Shown: piece after piece, positions 47,235 to 55,728 of the stretch
Layout of the letters: each line of letters opens with the position of its first letter
Numbering within the stretch: position 1 is the first letter of the stretch
Assembly: GCA_964615935.1 (NCBI GenBank)
Contig: CAZTTG010000021.1
Location: forward strand, 1 to 64,000
Length of the DNA: 64,000 nt
DNA from: CAZTTG01 sp964615935
Lineage (GTDB): Bacteria > Planctomycetota > UBA1135 > GCA-002686595
Reading direction: 5' to 3'
The notes under the pieces: generated by a model
Told to the model about the DNA's origin: nothing
The model's database searches: none
What the model saw: the letters and a program-made list of their open reading frames with translations, nothing else
Made by a program: the position numbers and the translations under genes

Positions 47235-48598
47235 AGTTCGGACAAGTAGGAGCAGGCCCGCCCAAGGGCGCGATCGACACCACCCACGAGCGCCGGCGCA
47301 TGATCCTGATGGGGGTGGCGCTGGTCTTCGTCGTCATCGTCTTCGCGGTGATGCAGATGCAGAAGGGGGAGGACGAGCGCGCCCGGGAGGGCGAGCTCGA
47401 GGGGCGGGCGCAGGCCCCGATCGAGGTGGAGATCATCACGCCGGAGATCGACCTCCCCGCCCTGCTCGAGGTCGTGCGCGACGCCACCGAGACCGAGCGG
47501 GTCACGGTCGAACGCGAGGCCGTCGCCATCGCCCTGGAGTGCGCGACCAAGCTCGTGGACGGCCACTTCATGCCCATGGGCGGCCGCGTGCTCGATGCCG
47601 CCACCGCGGCCGAGATCCTGGCCGATCCCGGCGCCCACCGGGCCCAGCTCCTGCGCGCCCGCGGGCGGATCGAGGAGCTGCGGCGCGAGGACGGGCCCGC
47701 CGGCGGGCAGATCGCGCGGGGCCGCCTGGAGCTCGAGGACGGCACCCAGAGCTGGTTCGTGCTGAGGCACCTGTCGGAGGTATTCGAGCCGGGCTCTTTC
47801 GTGCGCATGGACGGGATCTTCGTCCAGGCCTTCCGCGACCAGCTCGAGTCGGGCTGGGCGGACGGGCCGTTCATCGTCGGCCCCCGCGCGGTGCGCTCCT
47901 ATCCGGAGATCACCGCCGTCGAGGAGTTGACGCCGGAGATCTTCGCCCTGGTCGAGGACGCCGATCTGGACCGCGGGGGCGAGCTGCCCTTCACCGAGCT
48001 CTTCGAGCTCATGGCCTTCGCTCGCGATCAGGCCGCCGAGGCGATCGACTGGAGCGAGACGCCGGTGCTGAACAACGACCTCTTCGCCTCCATCTTCAAG
48101 GACGGCTCCGCGCACCGCGCCCATGCGATTCGCATCCCCATCAGCAAGGTGATGGACGCCTGGGACAGCGCCGCCCAGGAGAACCCCGCCCGCCTCGATA
48201 CCGTCTGCGAGGGCTGGATCGGCAACTTCGAGTGGATCGCCAAGCCGGGCGTGCTCCGGTTCCAGGCGCCCTTCGTGAATCCCGGTCTGGAGCGGGGGGA
48301 CCTGGCCCACGCCCGGGGCTTCTTCCTGCTCAACCACAAGTACACGCCGCGGGACGGCGGGATCGCGGTGGCGCCCTACTTCGTGCTGCACTCGATCGAG
48401 GAGTTCGTCCCCGAGGAATCCAACCTGGTCCGCAACATCTTCATCGTCGTCACCATCACCCTCCTGCTCATGGCGGCGGTGTTCTGGATCGTGCTCATGC
48501 GCGACAAGCGCAAGGCCCAGGCCCTGCAGGAGGAGCTGGTCCGCCGCCGCCGCGCCCGCCGCGCCCGCCACGATCAGCAGGCCCCGGCGCAGCCCTGA
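47231..48598 (+). CDS. Uncharacterised two-TM envelope protein
   Basis: 455 aa; not recognised as a named family. A TM helix at ~24-42 (MILMGVALVFVVIVFAVMQM) and another near residue 410-430 (IFIVVTITLLLMAAVFWIVL) leave a large domain between them and a basic C-terminal tail (RRRRARRARH) that is probably cytoplasmic. The central domain is mixed alpha/beta with no obvious motif (GRLELEDGTQSWFVLRHLSE; GRDLGFF-like segments are absent). The gene overlaps the hydrolase stop and precedes aroB by 7 nt, so a single transcript is likely. Function unknown. Confidence 0.7.
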   Translation: MKFGQVGAGPPKGAIDTTHERRRMILMGVALVFVVIVFAVMQMQKGEDERAREGELEGRAQAPIEVEIITPEIDLPALLEVVRDATETERVTVEREAVAIALECATKLVDGHFMPMGGRVLDAATAAEILADPGAHRAQLLRARGRIEELRREDGPAGGQIARGRLELEDGTQSWFVLRHLSEVFEPGSFVRMDGIFVQAFRDQLESGWADGPFIVGPRAVRSYPEITAVEELTPEIFALVEDADLDRGGELPFTELFELMAFARDQAAEAIDWSETPVLNNDLFASIFKDGSAHRAHAIRIPISKVMDAWDSAAQENPARLDTVCEGWIGNFEWIAKPGVLRFQAPFVNPGLERGDLAHARGFFLLNHKYTPRDGGIAVAPYFVLHSIEEFVPEESNLVRNIFIVVTITLLLMAAVFWIVLMRDKRKAQALQEELVRRRRARRARHDQQAPAQP

Positions 48599-48605
48599 GC
48601 CGATC

Positions 48606-49679
48606 ATGGGCCGCGTCGACGTCGAGCTCGCCCCGCCCTACGCGGTGCACGTCGAACCGGGGGTCCTCTCTCGAGTCGCCGGCGCGATCCCGCCGGGCGG
48701 CCGCTGCGCCCTGCTCTCGGACGAGCGCGTGGCGCCCCTCCACGCTCGTCGCCTGACGGGTCTCGAGCGGATTCCGCGCCTGCTGATCCCCCCTGGCGAG
48801 GCATCCAAGTGCTTCGCCCGCCTCGAGGAGGTGCTCGACTTCCTGGCCGCCTCGGGCCTGGACCGCGGCTCCAGCCTGGTGGTCCTGGGCGGGGGCGTGC
48901 CGGGTGACCTCGGGGGCTTGGCGGCCTCGCTCTACATGCGCGGTATCGCGCTGGTGCAGTGCCCCACCACGCTGCTGGCCCAGGTCGACGCCTCGGTGGG
49001 CGGCAAGACCGCGGTGAACCTCCAGGCCGGCAAGAACCTGGCCGGCACCTTCCACCAGCCCGTCGCCGTCTTTGCCGACACCGACGTCCTCTCGACCCTC
49101 GACGAGGCCGACTGGCGATCGGGCCTGGGCGAGGTGCTCAAGACGGCGCTGATCGAGGGCGAGGAGCTCCTGCACCTCGTCGAGCAGCTCGTCGAGCCCA
49201 TCCTGGCCCGCGACCCGGCCGACCTCGCCGAGGTGGTGGAGCGCTGCGTGCGCGCCAAGGCGCGGGTGGTGGCCTCCGATCCCGAGGAGCGCGGTCCGCG
49301 CAGGGCCCTCAACCTCGGCCACACCTTCGCCCACGCCATCGAGCGCGTCGCCGGCTTCGGCGCGATCGCCCACGGCGCGGCGGTGGCCGCGGGCGTATCC
49401 CTGGCCCTGGCGGCCAGCCGCGAGCTGGGTCTCCTGCGCGAGCCCTCCCTGCCCGAGCGCGCCGCCGATCTGGCGGGCCGCCTGGGACTCCCCACCTCCC
49501 TCTCCGACCTGCGCCGCGAGTCCGGCCAGCCCCTCGCCGCCGCCGACCTGATCGAGGCCATGCGCCTCGACAAGAAGGGCCGCGAGTCCCGAACCCTCCT
49601 GGTCCTGCCCCGGTGCGCGGGCGAGCTGGAGCTGGAGGTCGAGCCGGACGGAGAGATCCTGGTCTCCCTGCTGGCTTGA
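48606..49679 (+). CDS. aroB: 3-dehydroquinate synthase
   Basis: 357 aa. NAD-binding and active-site blocks: LVVLGGGVPGDLGGLAASLY, QCPTTLLAQVDASVGGKTAV, NLQAGKNLAGTFHQPVAVFA, RSGLGEVLKTALI, LNLGHTFAHAIERV (zinc ligand His), GAIAHGAAVAAG and RLDKKGRESRTLLVLP. It makes 3-dehydroquinate from DAHP, the second shikimate step. No other aromatic-pathway gene is nearby; it ends a short operon with an unrelated amidotransferase and a membrane protein. It converges on the next gene with 10 nt between stops. Confidence 0.97.
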   Translation: MGRVDVELAPPYAVHVEPGVLSRVAGAIPPGGRCALLSDERVAPLHARRLTGLERIPRLLIPPGEASKCFARLEEVLDFLAASGLDRGSSLVVLGGGVPGDLGGLAASLYMRGIALVQCPTTLLAQVDASVGGKTAVNLQAGKNLAGTFHQPVAVFADTDVLSTLDEADWRSGLGEVLKTALIEGEELLHLVEQLVEPILARDPADLAEVVERCVRAKARVVASDPEERGPRRALNLGHTFAHAIERVAGFGAIAHGAAVAAGVSLALAASRELGLLREPSLPERAADLAGRLGLPTSLSDLRRESGQPLAAADLIEAMRLDKKGRESRTLLVLPRCAGELELEVEPDGEILVSLLA

Positions 49680-49689
49680 GGCGCGAGGA

Positions 49690-52600
49690 TCAGCGTAGCA
49701 CTAGCGTGAAATCGTGCCGGGATCCGAACTGGACGTCGCCGACGAGCTCCGCCCGAGCCCGCCGCCCGGTGTCCGTCCAGGCCTCGGCCGAGAAGCGACC
49801 CTGCGGGAGCGCGAGCCCGCCCATGCCCAGGATGCCCTCGTTCGCGTGGCGGCGGGGCAGGTAGGGCTCGCGGGCGACGAGTCCCCCCTGGGCGTCGCGG
49901 ATCTCGGCTTCGATCACCTGCCAGGGATCGTCGTCATCGGCGACCTCGAAGGTGAAGTGAACCTCCCAGAAGGCCCATTCGGCCTTTCGTTCGATCACGG
50001 CAGTCTCGCCCGAGGTGACCTCGACCAGGGCATCGCGCACGCACAGCCAATCGCGGCGGACCCGCACGAGCCAGGTGCCCGGCGCGAGCTCCGGAGAGCG
50101 GAAGCGACCGTCCTCGAATACGAGCTCCTCGGTCGAGAAGCCGTGGTCAGCGGTCGGCTCGAGCTGCGCGATATGGTCTTCGGGTATTCCGTGGATCGAG
50201 AGCTCGATCCTCCCCGGGGCCTCGATGCGCAGGATGCCCAGGTCGCGTCGCTCGCCGCCGGCCAGGTGGATGACCCCGGTCTGCAGGACGCCACGCCCGC
50301 CACGGTCGACGACGAGTTGGTAACTGCCGGGCATGAGCGGGCCTCGACGGAAGGCCCCAGTTTCGGAGTCGAACACGGCGAACAGGCCCCGGGACGATCC
50401 TACGGGGAAGACGATCACGGACGCGTCCGATGGGACGCTGCCGTCCTCCGCGGTGAGTCCCCCCCGCAAATGTGCGCTCGGCGTTTCCCTGTCACCGACG
50501 ACGATTTCGAGGTCCTCGGTTCCGGGTAGGACCTCCTCGACCCGCGCCCGCGGCGGAACCGGTATCTCGCCCGGAGCGCTCACGGACACGCTGTGCGGGC
50601 AGTCACCCAGATTCGCGAGCAGGAAGCGCCCGTCGGCATCCGTCCGGTCATTCCGCGGATGGACGACTCCCTGGTCCGACCAGTGAGAGGGATCAGCGTA
50701 GCAGTTCCAACCCGCCAGCGGCTGTCCCTCCCGATCGATCACGCGCCCGGAGATGATCTTGCCCACGTCGAGGACGAGCTCGATCACCGTAGTCTCGCCC
50801 GGAGAGCACATCACGTCTTCCAGCGCCTTGCCGAGCCGCGAGCCGCGCGGGGCGTGGGCGTTGATCTCCTGGACCCCGGGCGGCACCCACTCCAGCGCGA
50901 AGCGCCCGGCGGAGTCCGTCTCCGCGCTGGGCGGCGGAAAGGAGTGGTGGAACCAGCCGCCGCCGTGCTCGTGCGCCGCGACGACCGTGGCGCCCTCCAC
51001 GGGCTCGCCCACCGCCGTCACCACGCGCCCCTCGATGCGGGCCGGAGCGTCGAGTCGGATTTCGAGGAACGCACCTTGGCCGGCATGAACCTCGACCTCG
51101 CCTGACCACACCGGGAAGCCGCGCGCCGCCACATGGACCGGCTGCAGGCCAGCTGGAACATCGCCCGGATACTGGAAGGTACCGGCCTTGTCGGTGGTCG
51201 CGTTCACCGGGACTGCAGTCTCTCCTCTCAATCCCGAGGGCAGCTCGATGGAGTACCCCCCGCGGGGCCCGACCTGCACGAGCGCGCCCGCGGACGGCTC
51301 GCCGTCGGGATCCAGGACCAGACCGGCCACGCCGCCTCCCGGCTCGCCGAGGGTCAAGGTGACGCTGCGCAGGCCCGGCGCACCCGGCGGTAGGTTCTTC
51401 GGCTGCACGAGGTTGGAGGGCTGGAAGCCGGCCGCACGTGCGCCGAAGCGCGATCGCTCGTTGAGGTCTCGCAGTCGGAAGGACCCGTTGCCATCTGAAG
51501 TAGTCAAGGGGCGGAAAGTGCTCCAGGAGCGGCGGTTCCCCTCGATCCAGATCTCGGCGCCCGCGACGACCTGCCCGAGGGGATCCATCACGACGCCCTC
51601 CACGTCGATGCCTCGCGGTAGCTCGATCGCAGTCTCTGCCGTCTCGCCGGCCAGGACCTGCGCGTCGTACCGGGAGCCGCGATCGGCGTAGAGCTTTACG
51701 GAACCCGCGAAGAGGTCTGCCAAGGTGGCGCTTCCGTCCTGGCCGGTGGTCGCGAAGAAAGACTCCTCGCGCGGCGCGGGATCGCCTTCGCAGATCGCCT
51801 CCAGCCCGACCCCCTCAGCCGGCGAGCCATCGCTCCAGCGGACGCGGACGAGGAGGTCTCCGGTGGATGGGACCTCCTCGGTCGGTCCCATGGCGAGGCT
51901 CGTCCTGGTCTCGGCCGCAGGGGCAGGCCCGGCCGCTGCGGGCGCCTCCGGTCCGGGCTCGGGCAGCGCCAGGGTCGCGACCTCCGGCTCGGCCGGCCTG
52001 TCGACCGGACCGGGGCTCGCGAGGCGCCCCTTCAGGAGCGCCCATGCGGACAGGGCCACGAGCACTGCGACTGCTGCGATCGAGATCTTCTTCGCCATGA
52101 GGACTCCCCCGGCCATGCCGCCCGCCGCGCCCCCCACCAGAGCCGCCTTCGGAAAGGCGATCGGCAGGAGCGCCGCAGTCCACGCTCCGCGCCCGCCGGG
52201 CCGCTCCTCCAGCCGCCTTCGCAGCTCCGCGAGGGCGCGAGACAGCCGGGTCTTCACAGTCTTGACTGGAATGCCGAGCCTCTCGGCGATGGCGCTCGGC
52301 CCCAGGCCCGCGTAGAAGCGCAGGTACACCGCCGTGCGGTAGGGCTCGTGCAGCCCCACCACCAGCTCGCCGACGGCGCGCTGGACCTCGAGCCTCTCGA
52401 GGGCCTCGGCATCGGCCTCCTGGGCCTCGGGCCGAGCCGCGCGCTCCTCGCGGCGAGCGCGCCTCGCCGAGCGGCGACCCTCGTTGGCGGACAGGTTGCG
52501 CACCACCTGGCCGAGCCAGGCGCGCAGCGCGAGGGCTCGCCGGGGGGGCCGCTCGAGGGCCCGCACCCAGGCGTCCTGGACGAGGTCCTCGGCCCGGTGT

Positions 52601-52692
52601 TCGTCTCGGACCAGGGCCCGGGCGAGCCCCTTCATGAAGGCGGCGTGCGCGTACAGCTCGTCGCCGGAGAGGTGCAGGCTGGATCGCTCCAT
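49690..52692 (-). CDS. ECF sigma factor fused to a transmembrane helix and extracytoplasmic carboxypeptidase-regulatory-like domains
   Basis: 1000 aa in one open frame. Residues 1-165 are a complete ECF sigma factor: sigma-2 (YAHAAFMKGLARALVRDEHR, AEDLVQDAWVRALERPP) and sigma-4 (VVGLHEPYRTAVYLRFYAGL, PSAIAERLGIPVKTVKTRLS). Two hydrophobic stretches follow, a Gly/Ala-rich one (~171-199) and a TM helix (~203-220, ISIAAVAVLVALSAWALL). Residues ~280-1000 are repeated beta-sandwich domains of the carboxypeptidase-regulatory/CNA_B type (GIDVEGVVMDPLGQVVAGAE, GRVVTAVGEPVEGATVVAAH, GRVIDREGQPLAGWNCYADP). So the sigma domain would be tethered to the membrane with a large surface domain outside. Whether it is released by proteolysis is unknown. 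No anti-sigma gene is nearby. Confidence 0.9.
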   Translation of the reverse strand: MERSSLHLSGDELYAHAAFMKGLARALVRDEHRAEDLVQDAWVRALERPPRRALALRAWLGQVVRNLSANEGRRSARRARREERAARPEAQEADAEALERLEVQRAVGELVVGLHEPYRTAVYLRFYAGLGPSAIAERLGIPVKTVKTRLSRALAELRRRLEERPGGRGAWTAALLPIAFPKAALVGGAAGGMAGGVLMAKKISIAAVAVLVALSAWALLKGRLASPGPVDRPAEPEVATLALPEPGPEAPAAAGPAPAAETRTSLAMGPTEEVPSTGDLLVRVRWSDGSPAEGVGLEAICEGDPAPREESFFATTGQDGSATLADLFAGSVKLYADRGSRYDAQVLAGETAETAIELPRGIDVEGVVMDPLGQVVAGAEIWIEGNRRSWSTFRPLTTSDGNGSFRLRDLNERSRFGARAAGFQPSNLVQPKNLPPGAPGLRSVTLTLGEPGGGVAGLVLDPDGEPSAGALVQVGPRGGYSIELPSGLRGETAVPVNATTDKAGTFQYPGDVPAGLQPVHVAARGFPVWSGEVEVHAGQGAFLEIRLDAPARIEGRVVTAVGEPVEGATVVAAHEHGGGWFHHSFPPPSAETDSAGRFALEWVPPGVQEINAHAPRGSRLGKALEDVMCSPGETTVIELVLDVGKIISGRVIDREGQPLAGWNCYADPSHWSDQGVVHPRNDRTDADGRFLLANLGDCPHSVSVSAPGEIPVPPRARVEEVLPGTEDLEIVVGDRETPSAHLRGGLTAEDGSVPSDASVIVFPVGSSRGLFAVFDSETGAFRRGPLMPGSYQLVVDRGGRGVLQTGVIHLAGGERRDLGILRIEAPGRIELSIHGIPEDHIAQLEPTADHGFSTEELVFEDGRFRSPELAPGTWLVRVRRDWLCVRDALVEVTSGETAVIERKAEWAFWEVHFTFEVADDDDPWQVIEAEIRDAQGGLVAREPYLPRRHANEGILGMGGLALPQGRFSAEAWTDTGRRARAELVGDVQFGSRHDFTLVLR

Positions 52693-52719
52693 CGGGGGGG
52701 GAAGGGATGCCCGTCCCCC

Positions 52720-52725
52720 ATCCTA
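52720..52725 (-). promoter_or_regulatory. -10-like TAGGAT upstream of the sigma-fusion gene
   Basis: Minus-strand TAGGAT, 27 nt before the ATG. Same hexamer as at 46407 but with a leader of about 20 nt that is C-rich and lacks a clear ribosome site. Confidence 0.45.
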
Positions 52726-52909
52726 GAGACACCGCCGGGGACCGGGAGACCTCGGATCGTTCGCGTTTCCCTTCCTCCACCCGCCGTGAGAGGTGCGCGG
52801 CGCGCCCGCCGCCGCCCCCCCCGCCCCGCAGAGCTGGCGGACGTCGCCTCGCCGGGGGCAGATGGCGGCCGCGGAAGGCGGCGTCGCCCCACGCTTCTCG
52901 CGGGGCGGA

Positions 52910-52915
52910 TACACT
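52910..52915 (+). promoter_or_regulatory. -10-like TACACT of the subtilase gene
   Basis: TACACT lies 36 nt before the GTG at 52952, which has GGAG as ribosome site. No -35 element is convincing. Confidence 0.4.
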
Positions 52916-52951
52916 GGCAGGTCCCACCCCCTCGCTCCACCGGAGACCGCC

Positions 52952-54910
52952 GTGCGTCCCACCTCCACCGCCCTCGCCCTCGTCCTGCTCCTGAGCAGCC
53001 TCCTCTCGGCGCAGCAGCGCGCCGTTCATCCCCGGCGCCTGCTGGTGGCCCTCGAGCCGGGGGTCGAGTCCGCCCGGATCGAGCCGACCCACCGCCACCT
53101 CGGCGCGAGCGTCCTCTTCGACCTGCCCCAGATCGGCTGGCAGGTGGTCGAGCTGCCGGCGGGACGCATGGAGCAGGCCCGCGCCGGCTACGCCGCCCAC
53201 CCCGCGGTGCGGCGGGTCGACCGCGACCGGGCCCGGCGCGTGGCCCACGTGCCCAACGATCCCTACTGGCCCCTCATGTGGCACATGACGCAGATCGGCG
53301 CCGACCACGCCTGGGACTCGCAGCTCGGCGATCCCTCGGTCACGGTGGCGGTGATCGATACCGGGGTCGAGGTCGCGCACCCCGATCTCGCCGCCAACGT
53401 CTGGGTCAACCCCGGCGAGATCCCCGGCAACTGGATCGACGACGACCAGAACGGCTACATCGACGACGTCCACGGCTGGGACTTCGCCTATCTGGATCCC
53501 GATCCCGACGATCAGTACGGGCACGGGACCGCCTGCGCCGGGATCGTCGCCTCCGTGCAGGACAACGGCGAGGGCGCCTGCGGCGTGGCGCCGCGGTGCA
53601 CCGTGGCAGCGATCAAGGCCTCCCTGGACAGCGGGTACTTCTACGACTCGGCGCTGGTGCCGGCCTACGTGTACTGCGCCGACATGGGCTTCGACGTGCT
53701 CTCGATGAGCTTCTTCAGCGACGAGGTCACGCCCGCGCAGCGGGACGCGATCGAGTACTGCTGGGCCCTCGGAGTGCTGCCGGTGGCGGCGGCCGCCAAC
53801 TCCAACAGCGTCATCCCGCAATACCCCGCGGCCTACGACGAGGTGCTGGCGGTCGGGGGCAGCGACAGCGGCGACGGGCGCCTGTGGTTCTCGAACCTGG
53901 GGAGCTGGGTCGGAGTGGCGGCGCCGGGGATCAACATCTGCACCTCGGCGACGGGCGGGGGCTACACGACCGGCTTCGCCGGCACCTCGGGGGCCGCGCC
54001 CCACGTGGCGGGCCTGGCGGGGATGCTCTTCGCCGCCGATCCCTCGGCCACCAACGCCGACGTGCGCGCGGCCATCGAGGACGGCGCCTGGCCGATCTCG
54101 GGCGACTGGGTCGCCTACGGCCGCATCGACTGCCCGGCGGCCCTCGATCGGCTCTTCGGCGTCACCACCGGCTCGGTGCCGGCCGAGCTCGACTTCGTCA
54201 GCCCCTGCGGCGGGGGGCTGCGCCTCCTGCCGTCCGGCGCGGCGCCGGCCGGGCCCGAGCCGATCGTCGTCGGCGGGGTGGGCTTCGAGCCCCCCAACCC
54301 GATCCAGGCGAGCAAGGGGGGCGCCCCCCTCTCGGTCCTCTCCCAGTCGCGCCACCGCCTGGAGCTGGCTCTCTCCGACAACAAGGACGGCTCCCTGGCT
54401 ATCGACGTGGGCGGTCAGGCGCTGCCGACGATCGAGTGGGAGGGGGGCATGGGGCTGGTGTACGCGCCGAGCGACGCGGGCACCGACTGGGGGGGCGGGG
54501 TCGTGAGCGGGGGCTTCCTGGAGCTCTACCGCGACGACGGCAGCGAACTCACCTGCACGCGCCGCGACGACGGGACCGTGTACCTGGAGCTCGTCTTCCG
54601 GGGGGTCGGGCTGGACTCGCCCTGGAGCATGAGCGTCGAGCTCACCCGCGCGTGGGAGGACTGCGCCGGCGGGGTCGAGACCATCGAGCTCTACGACTGG
54701 TCGAGCGCCAGCTATCCCTACGGGAACTTCACCACGATCTCCCAGACGCCCATCGCGGGCAGCGCGATGAGCACCCTGGTCGTCGACGTCCCGGGCGCAC
54801 CCGCGGACTACGTGGACGACGCCGGCACGGTCTACGCGCGGATCACCGCCACCTCGGCGGGCCCGGCCGGCCGGCTGCGGGCGGACTCCCTCCGCCTGCG
54901 GGCGCACTGA
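52952..54910 (+). CDS. Secreted subtilase (S8 family) with C-terminal beta-domain
   Basis: 652 aa from GTG 52952 after GGAG; this start gives a signal peptide (TALALVLLLSSLLSAQQ). An inhibitor_I9-like propeptide occupies ~25-105. Catalytic triad: Asp in AVIDTGVEVAHPDL, His in YGHGTACAGIVAS, Ser in FAGTSGAAPHVAGLAGMLF. The oxyanion Asn is in PVAAAANSNS. Asp-rich loops (DDDQNGYIDDVHG) near the Asp motif suggest calcium binding. Residues ~430-652 form beta-rich domains of unknown type. An exported serine protease. It converges on a secreted-protein gene and is followed by a strong hairpin. Confidence 0.93.
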   Translation: MRPTSTALALVLLLSSLLSAQQRAVHPRRLLVALEPGVESARIEPTHRHLGASVLFDLPQIGWQVVELPAGRMEQARAGYAAHPAVRRVDRDRARRVAHVPNDPYWPLMWHMTQIGADHAWDSQLGDPSVTVAVIDTGVEVAHPDLAANVWVNPGEIPGNWIDDDQNGYIDDVHGWDFAYLDPDPDDQYGHGTACAGIVASVQDNGEGACGVAPRCTVAAIKASLDSGYFYDSALVPAYVYCADMGFDVLSMSFFSDEVTPAQRDAIEYCWALGVLPVAAAANSNSVIPQYPAAYDEVLAVGGSDSGDGRLWFSNLGSWVGVAAPGINICTSATGGGYTTGFAGTSGAAPHVAGLAGMLFAADPSATNADVRAAIEDGAWPISGDWVAYGRIDCPAALDRLFGVTTGSVPAELDFVSPCGGGLRLLPSGAAPAGPEPIVVGGVGFEPPNPIQASKGGAPLSVLSQSRHRLELALSDNKDGSLAIDVGGQALPTIEWEGGMGLVYAPSDAGTDWGGGVVSGGFLELYRDDGSELTCTRRDDGTVYLELVFRGVGLDSPWSMSVELTRAWEDCAGGVETIELYDWSSASYPYGNFTTISQTPIAGSAMSTLVVDVPGAPADYVDDAGTVYARITATSAGPAGRLRADSLRLRAH

Positions 54911-54916
54911 GCGGGG

Positions 54917-54951
54917 GAAGCGGTGATCCCGCGCCCCGGGATCCCCGCTTC
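54917..54951. terminator. Bidirectional hairpin between convergent genes
   Basis: GAAGCGG-T-GATCCCG pairs with CGGGATC-C-CCGCTTC, 14 of 15 positions, over a five-base loop. It sits 6 nt after the subtilase stop and 16 nt from the end of the minus-strand gene, so it could terminate both. Confidence 0.6.
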
Positions 54952-54967
54952 GATCACGCCCAGTGCG

Positions 54968-55663
54968 TCAGTCCTCGCAGGGTCCCCCGAGACCCCAGAC
55001 CGTATGGGTCCGGGCATCGGCATCGATGTGCTTCACCTTCCCGCACCCCTCCACCCATACGGTTCCGCTGGCCCGGGCCTCCCACTGGATGCTGAAGTAG
55101 GCGGCGTAGGTGTCCTTCTGCTTGGCGTCCTGATCGTCCTGGTGATCGCCGCCACCAAGTCCCCTGTGGGTCGGCCACCCACCGCCGACACTGACCACGT
55201 GCGCCTGGTACAGGCCAACGCCTCCGCCTGACGAGGGACCCTGGCCTTCCACCTCCACCTCCAGATCCCCGTCCCAGATGGAGCACTTCACCGTCGCCCG
55301 GGCGGTGTACTCGAGGGAGTAGGGGTATTTGATCGCCAGCCACTTGCCCTCGGCCACGCCGGCGCCCTCGGCGCAGCAGAAGGCCGTGGGATGGAGGGAA
55401 TCCTCCCAGCGGAAGGCGAACTTCAGGGAGCCCTTCGCCTGGCTCTGTGCGCAGGACACGCCGCCCCAGGTGCGCGGGCCGGCGTGACCGTTCACGTACG
55501 AGACCTCGGAGCCGGCGCTCGTCGACAGCTCCGCGTTTCCCTGGGACTCGCACACCCCCTCCCCGCCCATGGGTGGGCTGTACTCGACCAGGACCCAGCC
55601 CGCCCGGGCGGGAGGCGCGAACGTACAGGCGACCGCCAGGGTCGCCCCCAGAATCCTCATCAT
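54968..55663 (-). CDS. Secreted Cys-containing protein of unknown function
   Basis: 231 aa. ATG 55663 with AGGAG six nt upstream. Signal peptide ends near APPARAGW. The mature part is beta-rich with about six cysteines (CESQGN, VSCAQSQ, FCCAEG, KCSIWDG, EGCGKVKH, GPCED), probably disulfide-bonded, so extracytoplasmic. A Gly/Asp/Lys-rich segment (GLGGGDHQDDQDAKQKDTY) may be flexible. Not recognised. It follows the permease fusion gene by 65 nt on the same strand and may be part of the exporter operon. Confidence 0.75.
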   Translation of the reverse strand: MMRILGATLAVACTFAPPARAGWVLVEYSPPMGGEGVCESQGNAELSTSAGSEVSYVNGHAGPRTWGGVSCAQSQAKGSLKFAFRWEDSLHPTAFCCAEGAGVAEGKWLAIKYPYSLEYTARATVKCSIWDGDLEVEVEGQGPSSGGGVGLYQAHVVSVGGGWPTHRGLGGGDHQDDQDAKQKDTYAAYFSIQWEARASGTVWVEGCGKVKHIDADARTHTVWGLGGPCED

Positions 55664-55728
55664 GGCATCTCCTTTGACATCTCCATCGGCCTGGTGCGGG
55701 GAGCTACCTCGCTCCCTCGCCTTCGGTT

